Origin: Sphingobium sp. TKS
GTDB lineage: Bacteria > Pseudomonadota > Alphaproteobacteria > Sphingomonadales > Sphingomonadaceae
Reading direction: 5' to 3'
DNA length: 64,000 nt
Assembly (NCBI RefSeq): GCF_001563265.1
Contig: NZ_CP005084.1
Location: 628,001 to 692,000, forward strand
The position numbers and the translations under genes are program-made. A model generated the notes under the pieces. That model was not told where the DNA came from, did not search any database, and saw only the letters and a program-made list of their open reading frames with translations. How positions within the stretch are numbered: position 1 is the first letter of the stretch; each line of letters begins with the position of its first letter. Of the stretch, positions 16,791 to 25,874 are shown piece by piece.

Positions 16791-17864
16791 ATGCTCGAAA
16801 CCGCCGATCGTCCCGTTTCGCACGACGACAATTCCGCCGCGCCATCAGGTGGCAACCCGATCGCCCTGAACGCCATCAACCGCTGGGTGCCGCATAATCT
16901 CGTGATGCGCGACAGCTGGTTTCCGGTGGCGCATGATTATTCCGTGACGGGGAAGCCCGTCCGCCGCGCCATCTATTCGCACCCCATCTTCCTGTGGCGC
17001 GACAATGGCGTCGCCGTCGCCAGCGAATTCCATCCCAATGAGCGGATCGCACGCGACAAGAGCGAATTTACCGACGCACGCGGCCGGTATCCGGTGATGG
17101 AACATTATGGCGTGGTCTGGGTGTGGTTCGGCAACCCGCTGGCGGCAGACCCGGCCCATCTCCCCAGCCTGCCCTTCCTCCCTCCCAAGGGTGGCCTGCC
17201 GCGGCACATGACCGCGACCGTCCGCTTTGAGAGCGCCGCGCCGATCAGCCTGGAAAATCTGATCGACCTTACCCATGCCGACTTCCTGCATGCCGACGTC
17301 GTCGGCGACGAACGGTCGGACAGCGAAACCGTGGAAACCTTCTACGACAGCGAGACCGTCACCATGGTCCGCACCTGCGTCAACAAGTCGGTCGCCCCGG
17401 TGATGAAATTCTTCAGCGGCATCAAGCAGCCGACCCAGAATGTGCGGCAGGTGATCCGCATCTATCTGCGCTCTCACTGCGCCATCGCCTATGGCCGGTT
17501 CAGCCCCGGTGACGATGTGCCGCTGTTCCACCCCTGCACGCCCGAAACGCGGGACCGCACGCGGATGGAAATGGTCATGAACACCTCCAACGCGGGCCTG
17601 ATGTTCCGCCATGTCATGCCCAAGGCGGGTTACAAGGTGTCGCGGCAGGACAGCTACATGACCTCGCCGCAAAGCCCGCGCTATATGCGCCATACCGACC
17701 GCAAGGACCTGCACAGCAAGTTCGACCAGGCCGGGCAGCGCTATCGCATGGCGATGATGGAACTTGCCGACCGGCAGGCGAAGGGCGACTTCGCCTATCG
17801 CGACAATGTCAGCGCCGATTGCAGCGACATCATCGGCCTGCGCAAGGAACTGTTCCAGTTCTGA
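16791..17864 (+). CDS. Rieske-oxygenase-like catalytic protein lacking the Rieske cluster
   Basis: 357 residues. The catalytic iron motif is present: N156, D159-x2-H162-x4-H167 in LENLIDLTHADFLHADVVGDE. The N-terminal region aligns in layout with a Rieske domain (IFLWRDNGVAVASEF, then VVWVWFGNP), yet the four cluster ligands are absent: where CPHR and CxxH should be it reads FHPNERIARDKSEFTD. Thus it has the mononuclear iron and no electron-entry cluster. AAGGAGG lies 7 bp before the ATG and 14 bp separate it from the Rieske-bearing partner. Likely an obligate hetero-oligomer. Confidence 0.8.
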   Translation: MLETADRPVSHDDNSAAPSGGNPIALNAINRWVPHNLVMRDSWFPVAHDYSVTGKPVRRAIYSHPIFLWRDNGVAVASEFHPNERIARDKSEFTDARGRYPVMEHYGVVWVWFGNPLAADPAHLPSLPFLPPKGGLPRHMTATVRFESAAPISLENLIDLTHADFLHADVVGDERSDSETVETFYDSETVTMVRTCVNKSVAPVMKFFSGIKQPTQNVRQVIRIYLRSHCAIAYGRFSPGDDVPLFHPCTPETRDRTRMEMVMNTSNAGLMFRHVMPKAGYKVSRQDSYMTSPQSPRYMRHTDRKDLHSKFDQAGQRYRMAMMELADRQAKGDFAYRDNVSADCSDIIGLRKELFQF

Positions 17865-17882
17865 TCTGATCTCTCCCCATGG

Positions 17883-17910
17883 GCGGACGGCAGCGTCCGC
17901 TCCTTTTTTC
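17883..17910 (+). terminator. Intrinsic terminator after the Rieske pair
   Basis: Arms 17883-17889 (GCGGACG) and 17894-17900 with a GCAG loop, followed by TCCTTTTTTC. A normal rho-independent layout between the Rieske gene stop and the LLM start at 17927; it may attenuate rather than block, since the LLM gene lies 17 bp further on. Confidence 0.7.
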
Positions 17911-17926
17911 CTTTTCCGGAGTCGCC

Positions 17927-19009
17927 ATGTCCAAGCTCGTCAATGCCGTCGGCGGTGAACGCCGCTGGTGGGCCGTCATGCCCACCCTGCCTGCCCCCGC
18001 CATGGCGGGTATCGGCCAGCAGATGGAACAGGCGGGCTTCGAGGGCTGCTTTTCGCTGCAAATTTACGGCCCGCCCTTCGTTCCGATGGCTGCGACCGCC
18101 GCGCTGACGAGCAGCCTGAAGGTCGGCACCGGCGTCGCTATTGCCGGGACGCGCAGTCCGGTGGAAACCGCCTACGCGGCGATGGACGTCGATCGCATTT
18201 CCAATGGCCGCTTCGTGCTGGGGCTGGGCTCCAGCATCAAGAGCTGCGTCACGGGCATGTATGGCGAACCCGAACGCAAGCTGCTGTCCCACCTGCGCGA
18301 AAGCGTCAAGGTGATCCGCTATGTCATCGCCAACGCGCATAAGGGGCTCGATCCGATCGAGGGGGAATATTTCTCCGCCGATTTTGAGGAAATGATGCTG
18401 ACCGCGCCCCCGGTGCGGGAAGAGATTCCGATCTGGATCGCGGCGCTACAGGACAAGATGACTGCGCTTGCGCTGGAAATCGGCGACGGTCTGATGGTCC
18501 ATGCCCTCTGGTCCGCGGCCTATACCAGGAGCCGACTGCCTTTCATCAACGAGAAGCTGGCCCAATATGGCCGCAGGCGCGAAGATATCGAAATCAACGC
18601 CTGGCCTTGGATCGCGGTCAATGATGACAAGCAGAAGGCGATCGACGACAGCCGCGCCACCGTCGCGGCCTATTCCGGATACAAGGAATATGAGCCCTTC
18701 TTCGAGGCGATCGGCTTTGGCGATCAGGCGCGCGCCTGCCAGTTGAGCCTGGGTGAGCATGGCGACATCGCCAAGGTCATCGGCAATGTGTCCGATGCGA
18801 TGGTCGAAGCCTTCGTGACCTGCGGGCCGGTGGACGAAGTTCTCGAAAAAATCGAGCCGTTCTGGGATGTGGTGGACTCGCTCTGCCCGATGACGCCCTA
18901 TCGGGATCTGACCATGGACCAGCTGACCGACTATAATGCGGGTCTTTTCAAGCTGGTGGCGACGGCTCGGGCGCGGGCCGGCATGGTTGCCGAACCGGCG
19001 TACAGCTAG
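17927..19009 (+). CDS. LLM-class flavin/F420-dependent oxidoreductase
   Basis: 360 residues with luciferase-like signatures: EQAGFEGCFSLQIYG, LKVGTGVAIAGTRSPVETA, then DRISNGRFVLGLGSS and PPVREEIPIWIAALQDKMTALALEIGDG. The subgroup resembles the mycobacterial Rv-type F420 enzymes, though FMN remains possible. ATG at 17927 (MSKLVNAVG) is chosen over the longer frame from 17879, which would sit in the terminator. It lies downstream of the terminator after the Rieske pair. Confidence 0.75.
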   Translation: MSKLVNAVGGERRWWAVMPTLPAPAMAGIGQQMEQAGFEGCFSLQIYGPPFVPMAATAALTSSLKVGTGVAIAGTRSPVETAYAAMDVDRISNGRFVLGLGSSIKSCVTGMYGEPERKLLSHLRESVKVIRYVIANAHKGLDPIEGEYFSADFEEMMLTAPPVREEIPIWIAALQDKMTALALEIGDGLMVHALWSAAYTRSRLPFINEKLAQYGRRREDIEINAWPWIAVNDDKQKAIDDSRATVAAYSGYKEYEPFFEAIGFGDQARACQLSLGEHGDIAKVIGNVSDAMVEAFVTCGPVDEVLEKIEPFWDVVDSLCPMTPYRDLTMDQLTDYNAGLFKLVATARARAGMVAEPAYS

Positions 19010-19106
19010 AGCGCGCTGCGTTAAATTCGGCGCAGGTCGCGCGCTCTAAGTTTCTGTTGTCGCATCGTTTATGCGGAAAACCGGTTTCCACTTTTCCGCA
19101 CGATGC
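19008..19106. repeat. Double-hairpin REP-like intergenic element
   Basis: First hairpin: 9-bp arms 19008-19016 (AGAGCGCGC) and 19039-19047, with an inner TGCG/CGCA pair. Second: GCATCG with TGCGGAAAA at 19062-19080 pairs with TTTTCCGCA and CGATGC at 19092-19106. The loop reads CCGGTTTCCAC, part of an AACCGGTTTCCACTTTT-type sequence that I recognise as a common dispersed repeat in alphaproteobacterial intergenic regions. Confidence 0.65.
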
Positions 19107-19131
19107 TTTAAGGTTGATCTCAGTAGTTGCT

Positions 19132-19178
19132 ACGGCAGGAGCCGGGGCCAAGGATAACCTTGACCCGGCTCCTGCCGT
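19132..19178. terminator. Bidirectional 15-bp hairpin between convergent genes
   Basis: Arms 19132-19146 (ACGGCAGGAGCCGGG) and 19164-19178 are perfect complements, with an inner CAAGG-ATAA-CCTTG stem. It separates the LLM gene (plus) from the KstD-like gene (minus), which ends at 19192. Confidence 0.75.
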
Positions 19179-19191
19179 CCCCCCCAAAGAA

Positions 19192-20847
19192 TCAGGCCGG
19201 CACCAGTGACTCGGCCATGGCTTTGCCGGCGATGAACCCTGTCACCATGGCCGGGCCGACATTGCAGCCATGCGCCGGCGATTTGCCGCGCCAGATGGAA
19301 TTGGCATCAAGCCCGGCCGCAAACAGTCCTGCTACCGGCGCGCCATCTGTTCCGATCACGCGGCATTGCGCGTCGATCTTGAGGCCCACCGTCGTGGACC
19401 CGTCGCCCGGATAGATTTGGATGGCATAGAAGGGTGCCTTTTCCACCCGACCAAGACACGGGTTGGGCTGATGCCTGGGATCGCCGATCTCGATATCGAT
19501 CTGCGTGTCGCCCTTGCCGAAATCCAGATCCTTGCCGGTCTCGGCATAGCGGTTCATTTTCGCGACCGTCGCCACCAGCCCGTCGGCGTCCACACCGATC
19601 TTGTCCGCCAGTTCGCGCAGGCTGGGCGCCGCTGTGACATAGCCCGCCGCGATCAGTTTCTTGAGACCGCCGCCGCCGGGATACACCATGCCCATGCCAT
19701 ATTTCTTGATGAACGCGGCATCCCCGATGATGTGGGCGGGCACGGTGCCGCTCTTGTGCATGGCCTCGACAAAGTGGACGGACGCCTCATTCCCGAAACG
19801 CTCGCCCTTGGCATCGACCGCGATGCAGCCGGGCTTCGACATGTCGATCAGATGCGCGTAGCGCGCGACATAGCCGTCCGGCCGCGTCATCTTGGAAACC
19901 ACGGCCCAGACGGCATTGACCAGATTGTCGCCGTCCAGCGACGCCCCGGCATCCAGCCCCATATTCATCCCGTCACCGGTATTTTCATAAGGCAGGATCG
20001 AGATATGCTCCTCGGCATAGGGGATATAGGCCTTGCGCAACTGCTCACTGGCCGAAAAACCGCCGGACGCCAGCAGGACGCCAACCCTTGCTTCGATGTC
20101 CTCGCCGCCGACGCGCACGCCGGTCACGCGGCCGGCCTTCACCAGCAGCCGATCGACAGCGGCGTCCTTGCGGAGCGTGACGCCAGCATCGATGGCCGAC
20201 CGGATCAGCCGCGCCGCCAGCGCATTGCCCATGGTCAGCCGCGTACCGCGCGGATAGCGGCGCACCTTGTCCAGGCCGAATTTCGCGGCCAGCTTGCCGA
20301 AATGGAACAGCGACCTGGGCGACGGCATTTCGGCCAGATAAGGAAGGTCGAACAGATCGATCATGAAGCCGCCCGGCGCGTTGAACTCCTCGCGTGCCGG
20401 ACGAAGCTCGGCGAAGTGATCGCCCAGTTTCTTGCCGTCATATTCCTGCGGCGAAAGCAGTCGGCCATGATCGGCGGCGCCGCCGACTTCAGGGTACCAG
20501 TCACTGCTGGGCGGCGAGAGAAGGAAATGAACCTCGCTGTTCTTGTCCAGCCATTCCACCATTTCCGGACCGGCGTCGAGATAGGCGTCGATCAGCGCGG
20601 GATTGGCCGTCGGTCCGATCACGTCCAGCACATATTGGCGCGCCACGGCGCGGCTGTCCTCGACACCGGCGGCCTTGGCCTGCGGGCTGTCGGGAATCCA
20701 GATGCCGCCGCCCGAAACCGATGTCGTGCCGCCGAAATGTTCGGCCTTTTCAAGCACGAGGACCGACAGCCCGGCGGACGCGGCCCTGATCGCCGCAGTC
20801 ATGCCCGCAGCGCCCGATCCCACCACCACAACATCATATTGGGCCAT
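19192..20847 (-). CDS. KstD-like FAD-dependent dehydrogenase
   Basis: 551 residues. FAD-binding motif VVVVGSGAAGMTAAIRAASAG at residues 5-25, then FGGTTSVSGGGIWIPDS, a strand typical of 3-ketosteroid delta1-dehydrogenases, and a C-terminal APFYAIQIYPGDGSTT, AAGLDANSIW and CNVGPAMVTGFIAGK. These match the FAD_binding_2 family including KstD and fumarate-reductase-like enzymes; KstD introduces a C1-C2 double bond in 3-ketosteroids. GGGAGGA supports the ATG at 20847. A related enzyme using another cyclic ketone is possible. It has a palindrome 56 bp upstream. Confidence 0.7.
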   Translation of the reverse strand: MAQYDVVVVGSGAAGMTAAIRAASAGLSVLVLEKAEHFGGTTSVSGGGIWIPDSPQAKAAGVEDSRAVARQYVLDVIGPTANPALIDAYLDAGPEMVEWLDKNSEVHFLLSPPSSDWYPEVGGAADHGRLLSPQEYDGKKLGDHFAELRPAREEFNAPGGFMIDLFDLPYLAEMPSPRSLFHFGKLAAKFGLDKVRRYPRGTRLTMGNALAARLIRSAIDAGVTLRKDAAVDRLLVKAGRVTGVRVGGEDIEARVGVLLASGGFSASEQLRKAYIPYAEEHISILPYENTGDGMNMGLDAGASLDGDNLVNAVWAVVSKMTRPDGYVARYAHLIDMSKPGCIAVDAKGERFGNEASVHFVEAMHKSGTVPAHIIGDAAFIKKYGMGMVYPGGGGLKKLIAAGYVTAAPSLRELADKIGVDADGLVATVAKMNRYAETGKDLDFGKGDTQIDIEIGDPRHQPNPCLGRVEKAPFYAIQIYPGDGSTTVGLKIDAQCRVIGTDGAPVAGLFAAGLDANSIWRGKSPAHGCNVGPAMVTGFIAGKAMAESLVPA

Positions 20848-20902
20848 CAAGTCCTCCCGATCAGTCTTGCGATGTCCATGAGGAAAAGCGCGCCAGCTCG
20901 CG

Positions 20903-20918
20903 CCTTTCCCCCGGCAGG
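20903..20918. promoter_or_regulatory. Regulon palindrome upstream of KstD-like gene
   Basis: CCTTTC-CCCC-GGCAGG, 56-71 bp upstream of the ATG at 20847, in the 73-bp gap between it and the LLM gene end at 20921. Confidence 0.45.
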
Positions 20919-20920
20919 TT

Positions 20921-21841
20921 TCAGATTTTGGGCATGATTTCCTCGGCCACCCACTGGAGCCGCTCAAGATATTCGGTCAGCCCGGATATGCCCGGCGGCA
21001 GCGGAACGATGGTTTCATTGACCCCCAGTTCCTTCAGCCAGCCCACCTGATCGATGACCTTTTGCGCGTCCCGCGTCCCGGGCGCGCGCGGGTCATCCAT
21101 GATCTCATGATGCGCGCCGACATTGAGCATTTCGAGCGCAAAGAACATGTCGATCGGCCGTCCGTCATATTCAGGCTGCGAACGGATGAAGTCGAGGCAT
21201 TCCGGGAATTTTTCCGGCGGGGTGCGGAAGGGCGACCAGCCGTCGCCGAATTTCGCCACGCGCCTGAGCACCGGTTCGGCATCGCCCCCGAACCAGATCG
21301 GCAGACGCGGTTGCTGCACCGGCTTGGGCGCGAACCCGACATTTCTGAACCGGACGAACTCGCCCTCGAATTCGGGCTTTTCCGATGTCCACAGTTCCAT
21401 GATCGCGGCGACATATTCATCGGCCATGCGCCCGCGCTGGTGGAAATCCACACCCAGCATGTCGAACTCTTCCTTCAGCCAGCCGACCCCGAACAAGGCC
21501 GTGGCCCGGCCGCCGCTCAGCCAGTCGAGCGTCGACCAGGCCTTGGCATGAACGATCGGGCTTTGCAGAGGCAGGATCGACACCGAGGAACTGAGCTTCA
21601 TGTTCCTGGTACGACCGGCGAGGAAGGCGAGTGCAACCGTCCCATGAACATAATGGTCGCCCGACAGCGCTATATGTTCCTGTGGGATGATGAAATGTTC
21701 GCCCAGCATGCATTTGTGGAAACCAAGTCGATCGGCCGTCGCCACCGCCTGTCCGATGTCATCTCCGGTCAAAGCATATTCCCAGGGCTGCGTCATCGCG
21801 GCGACGTGCATGCTGTTGGGAACGCCGATGTTGAGCTTCAT
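20921..21841 (-). CDS. LLM-class F420-dependent oxidoreductase, Rv2161c-like
   Basis: 306 residues. Motifs HKCMLGEHFIIPQEHIAL, SILPLQSPIVHAKAWSTLDWLSGGRATALFGVGWLKEEF and VDFHQRGRMADEYVAAIMELW, ending in LPIWFGGDAEPVLRRVAKFGDGWSP. These are the marks of the TIGR03619 group of predicted F420 enzymes. It reduces or oxidises a small substrate with F420 or FMN. ATG at 21841 (MKLNIGVPN) is used, because 47 further residues upstream look like promoter region. A perfect palindrome lies 56 bp upstream. Confidence 0.8.
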   Translation of the reverse strand: MKLNIGVPNSMHVAAMTQPWEYALTGDDIGQAVATADRLGFHKCMLGEHFIIPQEHIALSGDHYVHGTVALAFLAGRTRNMKLSSSVSILPLQSPIVHAKAWSTLDWLSGGRATALFGVGWLKEEFDMLGVDFHQRGRMADEYVAAIMELWTSEKPEFEGEFVRFRNVGFAPKPVQQPRLPIWFGGDAEPVLRRVAKFGDGWSPFRTPPEKFPECLDFIRSQPEYDGRPIDMFFALEMLNVGAHHEIMDDPRAPGTRDAQKVIDQVGWLKELGVNETIVPLPPGISGLTEYLERLQWVAEEIMPKI

Positions 21842-21896
21842 GATGATCCTCCCATATTCTCCGGGCGAAAGGATAGACGGGGCGGGGTGCGCGGCA

Positions 21897-21912
21897 CCTT
21901 CCCGCCGGAAGG
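21897..21912. promoter_or_regulatory. Regulon palindrome upstream of LLM gene
   Basis: CCTTCC-CGCC-GGAAGG, perfect arms, 56-71 bp upstream of the ATG at 21841. It lies in the 213-bp gap between this LLM gene and the F420-reductase gene, the longest intergenic stretch in the region; nothing else was recognised there. Confidence 0.5.
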
Positions 21913-22054
21913 GGAAGCCGCCCTGAAATCTGTGCCCGACGATTTTCGGCACGGCAAAATGCCCTTCCCCCATCCTCACCATCAGCCGTGCCCTGTCCGA
22001 AGAGAGGGTCAGGGCTTTCGATGGGCGGATTCCTTCGAACCCGTCAAGGCAGCG

Positions 22055-22711
22055 TCACGCCTCCAGCGGCACGAGTTCGCCCGTGATGCGAATGCCCGCG
22101 CCGTCGACCTTATAAGTCTTGTTCATGAAGATCAGGATCGACGTCAGCGCTTCGGCAGCGGCGGAATTGACGAGCGCACCACCATGCAGCCCCCGCAACC
22201 CCATGGCATCAGCCAGTGCCACAACGCGCGCCCGGGCATCCTTGTCATCGCCAAATACCAGCACGTCGCACCCGACATCGACATCCTTCGCCAGCTTGTG
22301 CGCGGCGACATTGTGGAAAGCGGAGACCAGCGTGACATCCTGTCCCAGCACGTCCTGCGCCTTCTGGGCGGCGGAGCCTTCATCCGGCAACTGGACGCGC
22401 ATCACCTTGGGCGGAACGAGCGGGACAGTCGTGTCCACGACCAGCTTGCCCGCGACATGGGGGGCAATGTCGCGAAGCGTCGCCTCCTGTGCGGCAAAGG
22501 GCACCGTCACGATGACAATGTCCGCTTCCGCCGCGACATCCGCATTGGCGCCCCCGCGCAGACCGTGCCCCAGTTCCGAGGCTGCCTTTTCCGCACTTTC
22601 GGCTTTTCGCGATCCGATCGTCACGGGATAACCGGCACGCGCCAGCCGCCAGGCGATCGCAGCGCCCAGATTGCCGGTGCCGCCGACGACGGCAATGGCA
22701 GGAAATGTCAT
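22055..22711 (-). CDS. npdG: NADPH:coenzyme F420 reductase
   Basis: 218 residues. The NADPH site is IAVVGGTGNLGAAIAWRLARAGYPVTIGSRK at the N-terminus, followed by IVIVTVPFAAQE, VVDTTVPLVPPK and LVSAFHNVAAHKL, and a C-terminal helix VNSAAAEALTSILIFMN. These are the marks of F420H2:NADP oxidoreductase (Fno/NpdG), which recharges F420 for F420-dependent enzymes. The ATG at 22711 overlaps the SDR stop at 22708 (ATGA). It is the last gene of the FO-synthase operon. Confidence 0.85.
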   Translation of the reverse strand: MTFPAIAVVGGTGNLGAAIAWRLARAGYPVTIGSRKAESAEKAASELGHGLRGGANADVAAEADIVIVTVPFAAQEATLRDIAPHVAGKLVVDTTVPLVPPKVMRVQLPDEGSAAQKAQDVLGQDVTLVSAFHNVAAHKLAKDVDVGCDVLVFGDDKDARARVVALADAMGLRGLHGGALVNSAAAEALTSILIFMNKTYKVDGAGIRITGELVPLEA

Positions 22712-23538
22712 AGAATGTCCTTCGATTGGTTGGCGGTAAAGCGCATCATGTCTGCAAATACCGCGGAATGGGACGTGAACCCGCCGTCGGCGACAATCGA
22801 AGCGCCGGTGATGTAGCGGGATTGATCGGATGCCAGAAACGCGACTACCTCTGCAATATCCTCCGGCCGACCGAGATAGTCGACCATATTATGCTCCCGC
22901 ATCAGCGCCTGTGCCTCCGGCGGCATGTTGCGGTCCAGAGCCTCCGTCATCACCAGCCCGACAACGACGACATTGGACCGGATGCCCTGCTTTCCATATT
23001 GCGTGGCGATATAGCGGGACAGGCTGAGCAGGCCGGCCTTGGTCGTGCCATAAGCGGGAAAGTCGAGATCCCCGGCGAGGCCCTTGCCCGATCCGGTAAA
23101 GACGACCGAACCGCCGCCCGCAGCGATCATGCGCGGGATGGCATGTTTTGCGGTGAGCATCGCCCCGCGAAGGTTGACCGCAAAGGCACGGTCCCAGAAG
23201 TCGGCATCCATATCTGCGATCAGCCCATCACCGGCCAACATACCGGTCTGCGCTGCATTGGCGTGCAGGATGTCGAGCCTGCCGAAACGATCCACGACCT
23301 GGGCGATGCCGTTCGCCACCGTCTCCTCGTCGGTGACATCCATGATGAGGGCGATCGCCTCTCCGCCAGTTGCCTCGACCCGCGCGACGGCTTCATCGAG
23401 CGGCGCAGCCTCCGGCCCTGCCACGGCGATCTTCGCCCCACGGCCCGCCAGCATGAGCGCGGTGGCCAGACCGATGCCGGTTCCTCCGCCGGTGACAATC
23501 GCAACCTTGTCCTTCACCGGATATTGCAGGTCGGTCAT
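22708..23538 (-). CDS. Short-chain dehydrogenase/reductase (SDR)
   Basis: 276 residues. Cofactor motif VTGGGTGIGLATALMLAGRGA, LHANAAQTG, serine in VVFTGSGKGLA and catalytic YGTTK, ending in GASIVADGGFT. An alcohol dehydrogenase of the classical type. It overlaps both FbiC (stop at 23535 with its ATG at 23538) and NpdG by 4 bp, so it is translationally coupled to F420 cofactor genes. Its substrate is presumably an alcohol or ketone of the same pathway. Confidence 0.85.
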   Translation of the reverse strand: MTDLQYPVKDKVAIVTGGGTGIGLATALMLAGRGAKIAVAGPEAAPLDEAVARVEATGGEAIALIMDVTDEETVANGIAQVVDRFGRLDILHANAAQTGMLAGDGLIADMDADFWDRAFAVNLRGAMLTAKHAIPRMIAAGGGSVVFTGSGKGLAGDLDFPAYGTTKAGLLSLSRYIATQYGKQGIRSNVVVVGLVMTEALDRNMPPEAQALMREHNMVDYLGRPEDIAEVVAFLASDQSRYITGASIVADGGFTSHSAVFADMMRFTANQSKDIL

Positions 23539-25874
23539 AGCGTCTCCGATAAGGCAAGGGGCCGTGGCGGCACCGGTTGATAAAGTGTCGTGCGCTGGCG
23601 GACAGGCCGTCCCACCGAGGCCGCCAGAGCCTGCATTTCCTTAGGCCCGAATTCCTGCCCATTGACGCCACCGGCAGCCCGGGTAATCGATTCATCCATC
23701 AGCGTGCCACCCATGTCATTGGCGCCTGCATTCAGGATCGCCGCGGCCCCTTCCGGTCCCATCTTCACCCAGGACACCTGGATATTGGGGATCACCGGAT
23801 GCAGCACGATGCGCGCCACCGCGTGCATCAACACGGCCTCCCGATAGCTTGGCCCGGACCGTGCCAGCCCCTTGCGCCAGATCGGCGATTCCATATGCAC
23901 GAACGGCAGCGGCACGAATTCGGTGAAGCCGCCCGTCTCCTCCTGCAACCCGCGGATGCGGAGCAGATGGCGCGCCCAATGGCGATATTCCTCGACATGG
24001 CCGAACATGATCGTCGCCGTGCTGCGCAGGCCCACCCCATGCGCCACGCGCATCACCTCGATCCACTCATCCGCCGTCACCTTGTCAGGGCAGATGATGG
24101 CGCGAACTTCGGGATCCAGTATCTCCGCCGCCGTGCCGGGTAGCGTGGACAGCCCCGCTTCCCTCAGCCGTGCCAGATAATCCTCCAGCGGCAGACCGAG
24201 CGTGCGCGCACCGTGCGTCACCTCCAGCGGCGAAAAGGCATGGATATGAATATCGGGCGCGGCCTCACGCACTGCCTTCAGGACATCAAGATAGGTGTGA
24301 CCGTCATAATCGGGATGAATCCCGCCCTGAAGGCAGACTTCGGTCGCGCCGCGATCCCAGGCTTCGGCCGCGCGGCGTCCGATCTCCTCCATGTCGAGCC
24401 TGTAGGCCGGACCGCGCATGGCCTTGGTGCTGCCCTTCGAGAAGGCGCAGAAACCACATTTGTAGAGGCAGATATTGGTATAGTTGATGTTGCGGTTGAC
24501 CGCATAGGTCAGCATGTCGCCCACGGCCTGCCGCCTCAACCGATCGGCCTGGTTGACGATGGCGGTGAAATCATCCTGCTCGGCATCGAACAGGGTGACA
24601 ATGTCCGCTTCGCTCAGCCGCTCACCCTCCTCCGCCGCGGCAAGGATGGAGAGGACCGATCGGGAGGCCAGAACGGGCTCCACGGCCATGATGTCGGGCG
24701 CGGGATCGCCATGCCCTGCGGACCAGTCGTCGACCTTGGGCAATCCCCGCCCGTCGATGGCACGCAGGATCTGGGTGGCGATGGCTGGCGCTACCCAATC
24801 CCGCGCGGCGAGCGCATGACGCGGACCGATGGCGAGCCGCTGCATCAATATGCGGCCCGCGGCTTTGGTGGCGTCCTCCAATATCTCCAGATGCGGCCAG
24901 GGCGCCTCCGGGTTTACATGGTCCGGCGTCACGGGCGACACCCCGCCCCAATCATTGACGCCGGCCCGGATCAGCGGCGCCAGATCGACGCGATCGTGGA
25001 GATTGGGCGGTGCCTGGATCGTCATCTCAGGCCCCAGGATGATCCGCGCGGCGGCGATGCCCCAAAGATGATCGTCAAGCGACGGTTCGGCATGATCCGC
25101 CATCCGCGTTCCCGGCTTTGCGCGGAAATTCTGGATGATGACTTCCTGAACATGGCCGTAGCGGCGATGCAGATCGCGAATGGCGACCAGCGCTTCCACC
25201 TGCTCATCGCGGGTTTCGCCGATGCCGATCAGCAGGCCGGTCGTGAATGGCACGCGCGCCCGTCCGGCCTCCTCGATGGCGGCCAATCGCAGGGCCGGCT
25301 CCTTGTCGGGCGAACCGAAATGCGGGCCGCCGCGTGCGCACAGCCGGTCGGAACTGCTTTCCAGCATGATGCCCATGGAAGCGGAATGCGGCCTCAACAG
25401 CGCATAGTCGGCGCTGTCCATCAGACCGGGATTGAGATGAGGCAGCAAGCCCGTCTCGCGGAACACCAGTTCCGCCATTTCGGCAAGATAGGACAGGGTC
25501 GAGTCATGCCCAAGCCCCGCGAGAGCCTCACGCGCAGCGGCATAGCGGGCCTCCGGCCTATCGCCGAGCGTGAAAAGGGCTTCCCGGCATCCGGCCGCCG
25601 CCCCCGCGCGGGCAATGGCCAGAACCTCGTCTCTGCTGAGATAGGCATCACCGGCGCGGGCCGGCGTGGTGGCGAAGGTGCAATAATGGCAGACGTCGCG
25701 GCACAATTTGGTGAGGGGGATGAAGACCTTGCGCGAATAGGTCACGCGACGGCCATGCGCTGCGACCGTCATCGCCTCCGCTGCCTCCATCATGTCCGCA
25801 AGGGACGGGGATCGCAGCACCGCCGCAATCCCGGCCGCTTCGTCTTCGCTCAGATGCAGTAGATCCAGTGTCAC
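23535..25874 (-). CDS. fbiC: FO synthase, fused CofG-CofH (FbiC)
   Basis: 779 residues, two radical SAM domains. The CofG half has C58-x3-C62-x2-C65 in LCRDVCHYCTF; the CofH half has C469-x3-C473-x2-C476 in ICLYKCGFC. Together these make the 5-deazaflavin FO, the core of F420, from tyrosine and 5-amino-6-ribitylaminouracil. The start is GTG at 25874, overlapping the LLM stop as GTGA; no in-frame ATG is nearer. CofC, CofD and CofE homologues were not seen in the window. Length matches known FbiC fusions, though such fusions were first known from actinobacteria. Confidence 0.95.
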   Translation of the reverse strand: MTLDLLHLSEDEAAGIAAVLRSPSLADMMEAAEAMTVAAHGRRVTYSRKVFIPLTKLCRDVCHYCTFATTPARAGDAYLSRDEVLAIARAGAAAGCREALFTLGDRPEARYAAAREALAGLGHDSTLSYLAEMAELVFRETGLLPHLNPGLMDSADYALLRPHSASMGIMLESSSDRLCARGGPHFGSPDKEPALRLAAIEEAGRARVPFTTGLLIGIGETRDEQVEALVAIRDLHRRYGHVQEVIIQNFRAKPGTRMADHAEPSLDDHLWGIAAARIILGPEMTIQAPPNLHDRVDLAPLIRAGVNDWGGVSPVTPDHVNPEAPWPHLEILEDATKAAGRILMQRLAIGPRHALAARDWVAPAIATQILRAIDGRGLPKVDDWSAGHGDPAPDIMAVEPVLASRSVLSILAAAEEGERLSEADIVTLFDAEQDDFTAIVNQADRLRRQAVGDMLTYAVNRNINYTNICLYKCGFCAFSKGSTKAMRGPAYRLDMEEIGRRAAEAWDRGATEVCLQGGIHPDYDGHTYLDVLKAVREAAPDIHIHAFSPLEVTHGARTLGLPLEDYLARLREAGLSTLPGTAAEILDPEVRAIICPDKVTADEWIEVMRVAHGVGLRSTATIMFGHVEEYRHWARHLLRIRGLQEETGGFTEFVPLPFVHMESPIWRKGLARSGPSYREAVLMHAVARIVLHPVIPNIQVSWVKMGPEGAAAILNAGANDMGGTLMDESITRAAGGVNGQEFGPKEMQALAASVGRPVRQRTTLYQPVPPRPLALSETL

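Noticed and set aside
19270..20937. 555-codon frame opposite the KstD-like gene
   Set aside because: No family signature, and the opposite strand encodes a complete FAD enzyme with ribosome site.
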